DNA from: an uncultured Opitutia bacterium
GTDB lineage: Bacteria > Verrucomicrobiota > Verrucomicrobiia > Opitutales > Opitutaceae
DNA length: 51,170 nt
NCBI GenBank assembly: GCA_903839035.1
Contig: CAIMAQ010000010.1
Coordinates: forward strand, 1 to 51,170
Direction of reading: 5' to 3'
In this document: positions 8,408 through 17,062 of the stretch, piece by piece
How positions within the stretch are numbered: the first letter of the stretch is position 1
Layout: the number at the start of each line of letters is the position of its first letter
The notes under the pieces: model-generated
Seen by the model: the letters and a program-made list of their open reading frames with translations, nothing else
Told to the model about the DNA's origin: nothing
The model's database searches: none
Position numbers and translations under genes: made by a program

Positions 8408-10011
8408 AACGCCCGCCGCTGACGACCGTGGTGGTGCTGGTCCTGCTCATCGGGACCTATCTTTACTCCGCCGGCCGCCTGCTGCTGCGCCGCGGACCCG
8501 CGGTGGTGGATCCCAGCATTGAGGTCATCCGCTACGCGCACTGGCAGATCGAGCCGGGCGTGCGCGAGGCGTTCAACGAGATCGCGGCCGACTATATGGC
8601 GCTGCACCCGAAGGTGCGGGTGGAGCAGATGGACATCCCGGGCCGCGCCTGGAAACAGTGGCTGCGCACCGGGCTCATCGGCGGCACGGCGCCCGATCTC
8701 GTCGAGCTGGCCTCGTATGAAAATCCCGACGACATGCTCGCGCGTTATTTCACGCCGATCACGTCGTACCTGGAGCAGCCCAACCCCTACAATGCCGACG
8801 AGCCCGACCTGCGCGGCTTGTCGTGGCGGCAGAGTTACACCGCCGAGCTCGTGCCGGTGGAGGGGGTGCATTACTTCAGCACCAACCTGCTCGAGTATTA
8901 CGGGGCGCCGAGCGCGATGGTGACGGTGCGGATGTTCTACAACCGCCGGCTGATGCAGGAGGCGATCGGCGAGGACCGCCCGCCGCGGACCTATGACGAA
9001 TTCGTCGCGCTCTGCGCCGCGCTGCAACGCCATGCGGAGGTCACGCACGCGCCCGTCGTGCCGCTCGCCGGCTCGTGGTTCAACGTCACGCAGATCACCG
9101 ACGGGTTGTTCAGCGCGGCCTCACAGCGCGTCGCCCTGACCCTCGACATCTCGCACGACCTCGAGATGTCCAAGGTGGAGGGGCTGGTCAATTACGCCCG
9201 CGGGCGGTGGTCGCTGACGACCCCGGCGATCCGCACGGGCCTGCAGACGGTGGAGGCGTTCGGCCGCTACCTGCCGCCGGGCTGGTCGCAGCTCAACCGC
9301 GAGGACGCGATGATGCAGTTCCTGCAGGGGCGCGCCGCAATGCTGGCGACGGGCACGTGGGATGCGGGCGGCATCCTGCGCCAGGCGGATTTCCCGGTGG
9401 GGGCGTTCAAGATGCCGGCGTTCCGGCGCGACGATCCCAAGTATGGCCGCTGGACGCTCGGGCCGCTGTCGGAGGCCAACACCTTTGCCGGGGTGCCGTT
9501 CGGGTTGACGCGCACCTCGCGGCACCCGGAGCGGGCGATTGATTTCCTGCGCTTCCTGACCAGTCGGAAATCGAACGCGAAATTCTCCCGCATCTCCACG
9601 TGGCTGCCCGTGATCAAAGGCGTGCCGGTGCCGAAGGGTTCCGAATCGTTCCGTCCGGTGGAGGAGGGTTATGTCGGCGGCGTGAACATCCGGTTTTTCA
9701 GCGGTGAAGCCAACCAGGTGGTGCTCCAGTACCTGTATTTGCTGAGTGGAAATGCGGCGAGCGCCGACGCGTTCATCGCGCAGACGCGGGTGCCGTTTGA
9801 CCGGGTGTTCCGGGGTGAACTCGACCGGCTGGCGCGCGTGAGCCGCGAAACCCTCCGGCAGAAGGACTCGGTACTCGTGGGCCTCTACCAGCTGGAAGCG
9901 GGGACCGGACTGGCGCGCGCGAAGTTTGACCGGCTCGCGGCGAACCAACTCACCGTGGAGGCCGAGCGGCTGCGGTCGCTGCGAACATTGGCGGATTATC
10001 CGGGGAAGTAG
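8404..10011 (+). CDS. Membrane-anchored family 1-type extracellular solute-binding protein, no permease nearby
   Basis: The product is 535 aa. Residues 7-28 are one hydrophobic helix (TTVVVLVLLIGTYLYSAG) followed by RR, with no lipobox, which suggests an N-terminal membrane anchor facing outward. The body has the layout of carbohydrate ABC-transporter binding proteins (VIRYAHWQIEPGVREAFNEI, YMALHPKVRVEQMDIPG, TAPDLVELASYE, GRAAMLATGTWDAGG). No permease or ATPase gene follows; the next gene is on the other strand. The start has one of the few good ribosome binding sites in the window (AAGGAGG about 7 bases upstream). The ligand is probably a sugar, by family. Confidence 0.8.
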   Translation: MKRPPLTTVVVLVLLIGTYLYSAGRLLLRRGPAVVDPSIEVIRYAHWQIEPGVREAFNEIAADYMALHPKVRVEQMDIPGRAWKQWLRTGLIGGTAPDLVELASYENPDDMLARYFTPITSYLEQPNPYNADEPDLRGLSWRQSYTAELVPVEGVHYFSTNLLEYYGAPSAMVTVRMFYNRRLMQEAIGEDRPPRTYDEFVALCAALQRHAEVTHAPVVPLAGSWFNVTQITDGLFSAASQRVALTLDISHDLEMSKVEGLVNYARGRWSLTTPAIRTGLQTVEAFGRYLPPGWSQLNREDAMMQFLQGRAAMLATGTWDAGGILRQADFPVGAFKMPAFRRDDPKYGRWTLGPLSEANTFAGVPFGLTRTSRHPERAIDFLRFLTSRKSNAKFSRISTWLPVIKGVPVPKGSESFRPVEEGYVGGVNIRFFSGEANQVVLQYLYLLSGNAASADAFIAQTRVPFDRVFRGELDRLARVSRETLRQKDSVLVGLYQLEAGTGLARAKFDRLAANQLTVEAERLRSLRTLADYPGK

Positions 10012-10036
10012 GCCGCCGTCGTCCCTCACGGCGGGA

Positions 10037-10462
10037 CTAGGGCGTGGCCGGCTTCCGCTTGAGCAGCGGGTCGAGGATCTGCCGGACGACCTCCGGGGGG
10101 GACTTGGTGAGGGCGGAGGCCTGGTGATAATACCCGGTGGCGAGCGGCTTGCCGGTGAAGTTCTCATGCATCTCCAGACGCAGCTCGATGAGGTAGTTGT
10201 TGAAATCCCACGCCCAGCGATCCTCGTAGGTGATGATGGCCTGGATGCCGTCCGGCAGCATGGTGAGCGGGCCGCAGGCAGCCTCGTAGCCGCGGGCCTT
10301 CAAATCCGTGACGATCGCCTCGTCGATGCGGTGGTTATCGGTCAGCCGGTGCTCAATGTAGATGCGCTGGATGGCGCTGAGGTCCGACTCCTTGTGCGTG
10401 TCGAGGGACGAACAGCCGGTGAACAGGGCGCCCAGGGCGAGCAGGGGAAGGACGAGTTTCAT
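10037..10462 (-). CDS. Small lipoprotein of unknown function
   Basis: The product is 141 aa. Starting at ATG 10462 gives MKLVLPLLALGALFTGCSSL with the lipobox LFTGC, so it is a predicted lipoprotein. The body (HRIDEAIVTDLKARGYEAAC, DGIQAIITYEDRWAWDFNNY, LIELRLEMHENFTGKPLATG) resembles the alpha/beta layout of small envelope lipoproteins in which a helix plus 'GY' precedes a beta-sheet. That comparison is weak. It is transcribed divergently from the BamE-like lipoprotein gene, with a 137-bp shared upstream region. Confidence 0.65.
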   Translation of the reverse strand: MKLVLPLLALGALFTGCSSLDTHKESDLSAIQRIYIEHRLTDNHRIDEAIVTDLKARGYEAACGPLTMLPDGIQAIITYEDRWAWDFNNYLIELRLEMHENFTGKPLATGYYHQASALTKSPPEVVRQILDPLLKRKPATP

Positions 10463-10599
10463 CACCCCCAAGACGTGTCCCGAACCGGAAAGTTATCAAC
10501 TCGTTCGTGCAGCCACCGCCGCGGCCGGCGAACAGTCATTGCGCCGGACCGGCCGGGAGTATTTCATGGCGGGGTAGTCCATCCCCAATCCCCGGTATT

Positions 10600-11160
10600 A
10601 TGCACAAGAATCTTATTCCTGCGGGTGCAGCGGTCGTGCTGGCCCTGTTGCTGGGTGGTTGTGAAACCGACAGCGTCTCGACCCGGACCCAGGAGAAATC
10701 CGCGGTTTATGCCAACCTGAAGCCGTGGCAAAAGAAGAACATCGACAAGGGCTCGCTCGCCCAGGGCTTCACACCGGACATGGTGTACATCGTGATGGGC
10801 CGGCCGGACAAGGTGGAGACGAAGGAGTTCCCCGAGGGCAAAGCCGAGCTTTGGATTTACGGCCGGTATTATCCCAAGGCGGAAGCGCTGCGCCGGTTGA
10901 AACCGGCGAATTTCACCCTGGAATCAGCCTATCAATCCCAGCGCGCGGCGTCCCCCGCCAGCTCGGGCGGCTACGCCAGCAGCCCAACCAGCGCGACCGT
11001 GCCCTTGGCCACGGGGGGGACCAGGGGCCAGATCACTGGCAAGACGGACGGAGTTCAGGGCGGCTCGATGGAGCCGGCGGATATGCGCTCATACACCTTC
11101 AAGGTGCTGTTTGCCGGTGACAGCGTCGTGAAGTTCGGCGCCGACCTGAACGCGAACTAA
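10600..11160 (+). CDS. BamE/SmpA-OmlA-like lipoprotein, paralogue A
   Basis: The product is 186 aa. Starting at ATG 10600 gives a lipoprotein signal with the lipobox LLGGC. Residues about 45-95 (LAQGFTPDMVYIVMGRPDKV, then KAELWIYGRYY) follow the pattern of the BamE/SmpA-OmlA fold: G-T/F-x-x-x-V-x-x-x-G-x-P, then W-x-Y. A Gly/Ser-rich linker leads to a conserved C-terminal strand region (SMEPADMRSYTFKVLFAGD). It is clearly paralogous to the product of 12286-12813. Membership of the outer-membrane assembly machinery is not shown; the fold assignment is by pattern only. Confidence 0.7.
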   Translation: MHKNLIPAGAAVVLALLLGGCETDSVSTRTQEKSAVYANLKPWQKKNIDKGSLAQGFTPDMVYIVMGRPDKVETKEFPEGKAELWIYGRYYPKAEALRRLKPANFTLESAYQSQRAASPASSGGYASSPTSATVPLATGGTRGQITGKTDGVQGGSMEPADMRSYTFKVLFAGDSVVKFGADLNAN

Positions 11161-11236
11161 CCTGCCACCGATGACGGAGGCGAACGGCGGTATTCCTTTG
11201 AGTAACAGAATATCCCGGGCCATACATCGCAACGCC

Positions 11237-12163
11237 ATGAACCCCGTCACGTCTGTTTTGCCACTGTGTCTGGCGGCGGACCACCCGGTTACCCGTCCGG
11301 CGCGATTCCATCTGAAGGGACTGCTGGCCGTGGTTCTTGGCCTGCTGGCGCTGTCCGCCTATGCTCAGCCCGCCGACTTGGAAGTGGACGTGCGGTCCAA
11401 GGTGACGGACGGCATGCCCCAGTGGGACAAGGAAAAGACCCTCGCGGACGGCGGTCACGGCATGATTTATGGCATCCTCGCGATCAAGGAGATCAAGAAC
11501 GTGGAGCTGATGCTCAAACCGTTGGACGAAAAACGCGTGGTGAGCATTTTGATGGATACTCTGGATGCGAATGGTTTCCGGGAGTTCCTGCCCGGGGAGG
11601 AACCCGACATCCTGATCACGGCCAGCTACGGGCGGGGCGAGCTTTCGAATCCGTATATTCGCGACACCGGAACTGTGAGCGGGGCGCAGGGATTACCCTC
11701 GCCCACCAGCACACCCGCCCTTCCCCAGGACAGCCAGCCAGCGGGCGGGGGCGCTAGTTCCTTTCCCAGCAGCGGCCCCGGCTCGGTGGACAATGCACCT
11801 CCCAGTCAGACCATCACGGGGGCGGATGCGCGCCAGCTGTTTGATGAAAAAGGCCCCGGCTATGAGGCGAAGCTGCAAAAGGCTGGCTATGAGAAACTCT
11901 TCATCCGCATCACCGCCTGGGAGTATCCCAGCGGACCCAAGGCCAAGCCCAAGATGCTGTGGAAAACGATCATGGTCGTGGACGATCCCGATCACCGCGA
12001 CTTGAACGTGGTCGCGGCGGCCATGCTGGCCGCGGGCGGGCCCTTTTTCGACAAGGTGCCCAAGGACCACGAAGTCGAGGTGCACAAACCGCTGCCGGAT
12101 GGCCGCGTGACCGTGGGCGTGCCGGTCGTCCGCGAGCCGATCAAGCCGAACGCGGGAAAATGA
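11237..12163 (+). CDS. Exported protein of unknown function, lying between the two BamE-like paralogues
   Basis: The product is 308 aa. ATG 11237 gives a long n-region and then the export helix GLLAVVLGLLALSAYAQ, so signal peptidase I cleavage after AYAQ is likely. The mature part has VVSILMDTLDANGFREFLPG followed by EEPDILITASYGRGE, reminiscent of DUF4136-type envelope proteins, then a Pro/Ser/Gly-rich linker (about residues 155-195) and a second conserved block (YEKLFIRITAWEYPSGPKAK, MLWKTIMVVDDPDHRDLN). It is co-oriented with both BamE-like genes. Confidence 0.6.
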   Translation: MNPVTSVLPLCLAADHPVTRPARFHLKGLLAVVLGLLALSAYAQPADLEVDVRSKVTDGMPQWDKEKTLADGGHGMIYGILAIKEIKNVELMLKPLDEKRVVSILMDTLDANGFREFLPGEEPDILITASYGRGELSNPYIRDTGTVSGAQGLPSPTSTPALPQDSQPAGGGASSFPSSGPGSVDNAPPSQTITGADARQLFDEKGPGYEAKLQKAGYEKLFIRITAWEYPSGPKAKPKMLWKTIMVVDDPDHRDLNVVAAAMLAAGGPFFDKVPKDHEVEVHKPLPDGRVTVGVPVVREPIKPNAGK

Positions 12164-12285
12164 GGCACTGGATGCCGGCTGGCCGGCCAATATTATCTTG
12201 TCGCTCCCCCAGACGGGTCAAAAGGTTGGCCTAACCCAGAGACGCGGCGTCGCGCACGTCCGTCTCTCCAGAACCCCTCAGTATC

Positions 12286-12813
12286 ATGCAAAAATATCTC
12301 TGCTCCACGGGTGCGGCGGTCGTGCTGGCCCTGTTTGTGACGGGTTGCGAAACCGACGGCGGTGTGTCCGCCCGCGCGCAGGAAAAGTCCGCAGCCTATG
12401 CCGCGCTGAAGCCGTGGCAGATAAAGTACATCTCCAAGGGTACGATCGCCCAGGGTTTCACGCCGGACATGGTTTACATCGCCATGGGTCATCCGGACAA
12501 GGTCGAGACCCAGGAGTTGCGCGAGGGCAAAGCCGAGCTGTGGACCTACAGCCGGTTCTATCCCTATGTGGATGCGGTCCACGGATTCCGGCGCGCCAAC
12601 TTCACCACGGAATCGGCCTATCAGCCCCAGCGGGCCACCATGCAGTCGAACGGAGCCCCGGTTGGCATGTCGAGGAGCCCGGAAAGCATCGCCAAAACCG
12701 GCGGTCCCCAGGGCGGCACCATGGAGCCGGCGGACCTGACCTCCTACACGATCGAGGTGTTGTTTGCGGGCGGGAAAGTTGTCCGGATCGGTGCGGAGAA
12801 GAACCCCAACTGA
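12286..12813 (+). CDS. BamE/SmpA-OmlA-like lipoprotein, paralogue B
   Basis: The product is 175 aa with the lipobox FVTGC. It is a close paralogue of the product of 10600-11160: shared stretches include GAAVVLALF/L, GCETD, AQGFTPDMVYI, DKVET, EGKAELW, FT-ESAYQ-QRA and MEPAD. The linker between the BamE-like domain and the C-terminal strand region is shorter than in paralogue A. The pair suggests duplication followed by divergence. Function is unknown; it is likely periplasm-facing and attached to a membrane. Confidence 0.7.
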   Translation: MQKYLCSTGAAVVLALFVTGCETDGGVSARAQEKSAAYAALKPWQIKYISKGTIAQGFTPDMVYIAMGHPDKVETQELREGKAELWTYSRFYPYVDAVHGFRRANFTTESAYQPQRATMQSNGAPVGMSRSPESIAKTGGPQGGTMEPADLTSYTIEVLFAGGKVVRIGAEKNPN

Positions 12814-12906
12814 CCGGGCGATTGGCCGGCCGATGCGGTCGCACGCGGACTTGGAATCCATCCTGCAGCAGGCAGGCTGCGTCTGCGTTCCGCCGTACTC
12901 CCTCCT

Positions 12907-14040
12907 ATGCACTCCCCAACCCGTTTCAATCGTCGCCAGTGGCTGAAGGCCACAGGCGCGGCCTTCGCCGGCCTGACGCTAGCTCCCCGGATTGCCTTGC
13001 GTGCCGAACCGTCGCCGAGTGCCACGCCGGGGCCCGGGCCGGCCGGCCCGGTGCAGCTGTGCTGGAACGAAAATCCCTTCGGTCCGTCACCGCGCGCCAT
13101 CGAGGCGATGCAACGCGAAGTGCCGCGCGTGCACCGTTATCCGTTCATCCTGACGCCCGAGCTGGTCAAGCGCCTCGCGGCCAAGGAAGGCGTCTCGACG
13201 GATCACATTGTGGCCGGCGTCGGCTCCGGTGAGATCCTGGAAACCTACGGCGTGTATCTCGGCCGCCAGCGCGGCGAGGTCATCACGGCGTCGCCCGGCT
13301 ACATGCAGATGACGGATGCGATGCAGCGCATGGGCTCGCGGGTCGTGTCGGTGCCGTTGAACGACCGGCTGGAATACGACCTGGAGGCGATGGCGGCGAA
13401 GATCACGCCGGAGACCAAGGCGGTGTATATCTGCAACCCGAACAACCCCTCCGGCACGATCGTTGAGCCGGCGCGGCTGCGCACATTTGCGATCGAGGTC
13501 GCGAAAAAGGTGCCGGTGTTCATCGACGAGGCCTACCTGCAGTGCTCCGACCATTTTGCGGCGAACACGATGGTCGGGCTCGTGCGCGAGGGTCACAATG
13601 TTACCGTCGCGCGGACGTTCTCCAAGCTCTACGGCCTCGCCGGCCAGCGGATGGGCTACGGCATCATGCAGCCCGAGCAAGCGAAGGGGCTGCGCGAGTT
13701 CATGACCGGCAGCGTCAACCTGCTCGGTGTCGTGGGTGCCCTGGCCAGCCTGGAAGACCCGACATATGTCGAGGCGACCCGGCGCAAGATCAAGGCCGGG
13801 CGCGACGCGCTGATCGCCGTGCTCCAGGAACACGGCCGGAAGTACGCGGAGCCGCAGGGCAACTTCGTGTTTTTCCACACCGGGATCCCGATCACCGAGT
13901 TTTCCCAGCGGATGAGGGCGGAAAACGTGATCGTCGCCCGTCCCTTCGCGCCGCTGACCGAGTGGTGCCGCATCTCGATCGGTTCGCCGGAGGAGATGGC
14001 GGTGTGCCACGCGGCGCTCAGAAAGGTTCTGAGCGCCTAG
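12907..14040 (+). CDS. Tat-exported PLP-dependent aminotransferase, HisC-like
   Basis: The product is 377 aa. The N-terminus FNRRQWLKATGAAFAGLTLA is a twin-arginine signal, so a folded, cofactor-loaded enzyme should cross the inner membrane. The rest is a fold-type I class I/II aminotransferase of the histidinol-phosphate aminotransferase branch: CWNENPFGPSP, YICNPNNPSGT, FIDEAYLQ, the PLP lysine in RTFSKLYGLAGQRMGYG, and the late Arg in WCRISIGSPEEM. There are no his genes nearby and a biosynthetic role outside the cytoplasm is unlikely, so the substrate is open. Confidence 0.85.
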   Translation: MHSPTRFNRRQWLKATGAAFAGLTLAPRIALRAEPSPSATPGPGPAGPVQLCWNENPFGPSPRAIEAMQREVPRVHRYPFILTPELVKRLAAKEGVSTDHIVAGVGSGEILETYGVYLGRQRGEVITASPGYMQMTDAMQRMGSRVVSVPLNDRLEYDLEAMAAKITPETKAVYICNPNNPSGTIVEPARLRTFAIEVAKKVPVFIDEAYLQCSDHFAANTMVGLVREGHNVTVARTFSKLYGLAGQRMGYGIMQPEQAKGLREFMTGSVNLLGVVGALASLEDPTYVEATRRKIKAGRDALIAVLQEHGRKYAEPQGNFVFFHTGIPITEFSQRMRAENVIVARPFAPLTEWCRISIGSPEEMAVCHAALRKVLSA

Positions 14041-14199
14041 GTGATGGGTCATCGGCGATGGGTACCGGCCGACTGGCTCGGAGGTAGGCTGTCGGTTTGC
14101 CGCCGCTTTTTAAGCGCGAGCGGGCTCGCGGCCTACGATGGAAACCAAGCATCCGCGACCGACCCAGCGCCGAATGCTGACCGCCCATAACCTCTAAGC

Positions 14200-14222
14200 G
14201 GAAGGCGGCTGCACCGCCTTCC
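14200..14222 (-). terminator. Hairpin after xylA
   Basis: GGAAGGCGG at 14200-14208 and CCGCCTTCC at 14214-14222 form a perfect 9-bp stem with a 5-nt loop, directly abutting the xylA stop codon. In the minus direction it is followed by GCTTAGAGG, not a T-run. It may be a U-less terminator or an mRNA 3'-end stabiliser. Confidence 0.4.
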
Positions 14223-15551
14223 TCAGCCGTGCAGATACGAATTCAGCAGGTTCTCGAGGTACTCCTGCTTGCCGGAGCGGGGCTTCGGTTCGCCGAGTTT
14301 GCCGAGGACGAGCTTGTTGAGATCGCGGAAGCCCACGCGGCGTTTCTCGATGTCGCGGCCGAAGCTGGTGTCGTAGCTGGCGTAGCGGTCCTTCAGGAAC
14401 TTCGTGAACTTGCCCTCGGCGAGGATCCGGCGGGCGAGCTTGAAGGCGAGGGCGTAGGCATCCATGCCGCCGATGTGCGCGTGGAAGAGGTCCTCGGGAT
14501 CGATGCTGGGCCGGCGGAGCTTCGCGTCGAAGTTGAAGCCGCCCTGGCCGAGGCCGCCGGCGCGCAGGATGGAGACCATCGCGAGCGTGAGCTCCTTCAC
14601 GTTGGTGTTGAACTGGTCGGTGTCCCAGCCGAGTAACTCGTCGCCGGCGTTGGCGTCGATGGAGCCGAGCAGACCCTGCGCGGCGGCGACCTCGATCTCA
14701 TGCTGGAAGGTGTGGCCGGCGAGCGTGGCGTGGTTGGTCTCGATGTTGAATTTGAAATGCTTCTCCAGGCCGTAGGTGCGGAGGAAGGCGATGCCGCTGG
14801 CGACGTCGAAGTCGTACTGGTGCTTCGTCGGCTCCTTCGGCTTGGGCTCGATCAGGAACTGGCCCTTGAAGCCGATGCTCTGGGCATAGTCCACGGCCAG
14901 GTGGAGGAACGTGGCGAGGTGGTCCTGCTCGCGCTTGAGGTTGGTGTTGAGGAGGGTCTCGTAACCCTCGCGACCGCCCCAGAAAACGTAGTTCTCGCCA
15001 CCGAGGGCCTTGGTGACATCGAGGGCCTTCTTCACCTGCGCCGCGGCGTAGGCGAAGACGTGGGCGTCGGGATTTGTGGACGCGCCGCACATGTAGCGCG
15101 GGTTGGAAAACAGGTTGGCCGTGCCCCAGAGCAGCTTCACGCCGGTGGCCTTCTGCAGGTCCTTCGCGTGGGCGACGACGCGGTCGAGGTTGCGGTTCGA
15201 CTCGGCGAGGGATTTGCCCTCGGGCGCGATGTCGCGGTCGTGGAAGCAGTAGAAGGGCGCGCGGATTTTCTGGAAAAACTCGAAGGCGGCGTCGAGGCGG
15301 GTCTTCGCGATCGAGATCGCGTCGGTGCCCTTTTCCCACGGGCGGACGATGGTGCCGGGACCAAAGGGGTCGGAGCCCACGCCGCGGAACGAGTGCCAGT
15401 ACGCGATGGAGAAGCGCAAGTGCGCGGATTGCGTCTTCCCGTCGATGACCTCGTCGGGGTTGTAGTGGTGGAACGCGAGCGGGTTGGTGGATTTCGGGCC
15501 TTCGTAGGCGATGGCCTTGATCTTGGGAAAGTGGGCGCGGGCTTTTTTCAT
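14223..15551 (-). CDS. xylA: Xylose isomerase, type II
   Basis: The product is 442 aa, the usual length for the longer type II enzymes. It interconverts D-xylose and D-xylulose in the cytoplasm using two divalent metal ions. The catalytic His-Asp block is [13 protein letters not shown] (about residues 98-110). Metal-ligand regions are [43 protein letters not shown] and [11 protein letters not shown]. No xylulokinase or xylose transporter gene is adjacent, so this is an isolated xylA. The neighbouring PepSY gene is on the same strand 58 bases upstream. Confidence 0.96.
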   Translation of the reverse strand: MKKARAHFPKIKAIAYEGPKSTNPLAFHHYNPDEVIDGKTQSAHLRFSIAYWHSFRGVGSDPFGPGTIVRPWEKGTDAISIAKTRLDAAFEFFQKIRAPFYCFHDRDIAPEGKSLAESNRNLDRVVAHAKDLQKATGVKLLWGTANLFSNPRYMCGASTNPDAHVFAYAAAQVKKALDVTKALGGENYVFWGGREGYETLLNTNLKREQDHLATFLHLAVDYAQSIGFKGQFLIEPKPKEPTKHQYDFDVASGIAFLRTYGLEKHFKFNIETNHATLAGHTFQHEIEVAAAQGLLGSIDANAGDELLGWDTDQFNTNVKELTLAMVSILRAGGLGQGGFNFDAKLRRPSIDPEDLFHAHIGGMDAYALAFKLARRILAEGKFTKFLKDRYASYDTSFGRDIEKRRVGFRDLNKLVLGKLGEPKPRSGKQEYLENLLNSYLHG

Positions 15552-15609
15552 GGGGGACGGCGAAGCTAGACAGCGCCCCGCGCCGGAACCAGCGGAAAAA
15601 ACCGCCGGG

Positions 15610-16848
15610 TCAGGCCGCCGGCGCCGGGGCGGTCTTTTCCTCCTTCTTCAGGAAGAACCGCCGCCATGAGAGGGCGAAGCCGGTGTAAACGAGGAAGCAG
15701 GCGCCGAGCGACGCGAGGGCGGCGAAGAGTTGGCCCACCGGCCCCAGGGCCTCGCCGGTGTGCAGAAACCGGATCCACGTGCGCACGCGGCGGCCGAGGC
15801 TGCCATCGGCGTAGCCATCACGCCTGAGCAGTTCGGCCGAAAAAGGGTCGAGCGTGAGGGTGGTGCGGGAGAAGCGCGGCCCGACGCCCGATTCCTTGAC
15901 CATGATGACCGCCGGTGGCGTGACCGGATTTTTTCCTCCAACCTGCCCCGCGGCAGGACGGATCTCACCCGCGGGCCGCGGGTCGCGGCCCTGGCCGCGC
16001 GGGTCACTGAGCAGGAGCGTGAGCACTTCCCACCGGGGTGAAATTTGGCGTGCTGCGGCCAGCAGGGCATCGGGGCCAAGCGGGCCTTCCGTGCCCGGGA
16101 CTGGGACCGACGCGATGGCGGGCGGTCCGGGGTTGGCCGGGCCTTGTTGGACGGGCACGGGACTGCCGGTGGCCCGGTAGACCAGATCGTTGGTCCAACG
16201 ATAAGACAGCACCACGCCGGTGGCAGTGAGGATGAGCAGGATGGGCGCGGACCAAAAGCCGATGACGTTGTGCCAGTTCCAGTCGCGGGCGCGGCCGCTG
16301 GCATCGCGCAGGAACCAGAGCGAGCGCTTGAGGCCCTTCGTCCGCCACTTGCGCGGCCACCAGAGAATGAGGCCGCTGAGGGCCAGAAAGAGGAAGGCGG
16401 CGTTGCAGGCGCCGGTGACGGCCTTGCCCAAGGCGCGCTGGTCGCCACCGCGCCCGAGGAAGCGGTGCCAGCCCTCCATCAGTCGAAAAAACGCCCGCCA
16501 TTTTTTTGCACCCTGCTCGCGGATGGCGCCGGAATAAGGATCGACGTAAAGGGTCGCCTCCCGGCCGAAGGCCACCAGCACAACCTGCGCGGGATCGGAG
16601 GACACGGTGACCGCGGTGGGCCGGCTGTTGGGCTCCGCCAAGCGCGCGTGCTTGATCAGCTCGCTGACCGGCAGGCGAGGGGCGTTGACCGGAGGAGGAG
16701 TGACGCGCAGGGCGTCACGCTCGACGCGCGCGATGATTTCATGCTCAAAGGCCAGCGCGGTGCCGGTGAAGGACATGACGGCGACGACGAGGCCGGCGGT
16801 CAGGCCGGCGGCGAGATGCAGCCAGAAGATGGATTTGCGAACAGTCAT
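15610..16848 (-). CDS. PepSY-associated TM helix domain membrane protein
   Basis: The product is 412 aa. The start at 16848 gives [19 protein letters not shown], the typical beginning of PepSY_TM proteins; the longer in-frame extension upstream is not convincing. About four membrane helices are visible: near residues 6-33, then [29 protein letters not shown], and [20 protein letters not shown] near the C-terminus. Two PepSY-like periplasmic segments lie between them ([35 protein letters not shown]). Conserved His residues ([24 protein letters not shown]) could bind haem. Such proteins are often linked to siderophore iron reduction, but no receptor gene is here. Confidence 0.82.
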   Translation of the reverse strand: MTVRKSIFWLHLAAGLTAGLVVAVMSFTGTALAFEHEIIARVERDALRVTPPPVNAPRLPVSELIKHARLAEPNSRPTAVTVSSDPAQVVLVAFGREATLYVDPYSGAIREQGAKKWRAFFRLMEGWHRFLGRGGDQRALGKAVTGACNAAFLFLALSGLILWWPRKWRTKGLKRSLWFLRDASGRARDWNWHNVIGFWSAPILLILTATGVVLSYRWTNDLVYRATGSPVPVQQGPANPGPPAIASVPVPGTEGPLGPDALLAAARQISPRWEVLTLLLSDPRGQGRDPRPAGEIRPAAGQVGGKNPVTPPAVIMVKESGVGPRFSRTTLTLDPFSAELLRRDGYADGSLGRRVRTWIRFLHTGEALGPVGQLFAALASLGACFLVYTGFALSWRRFFLKKEEKTAPAPAA

Positions 16849-17027
16849 GGGCGGCCGATGAGTGGGACGAATGCGGCAGAAAATCCGGGTGCCGTCCAGC
16901 GAACCGTTGGCCGGCCTACTTGGGTTGCCGCAGTTTGCGCAGCCAGACGCGCCAAAGCGATGAGGCGAGAAAGTCTCTGGCCGATACCGGATGTCACTAC
17001 GGTTCATTAACCTCAGAAATGCTTCCG

Positions 17028-17056
17028 TTGACCTGAGTTATCGCATTAGTTTTAAC
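17028..17056 (+). promoter_or_regulatory. Possible sigma-70-type promoter for aroB
   Basis: TTGACC (17028-17033) and TTTAAC (17051-17056) are separated by 17 bp. If used, transcription would begin at about the aroB ATG (17063), giving a leaderless or nearly leaderless message. The -10 match is only 4 of 6. Confidence 0.3.
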
Positions 17057-17062
17057 GTTCTC

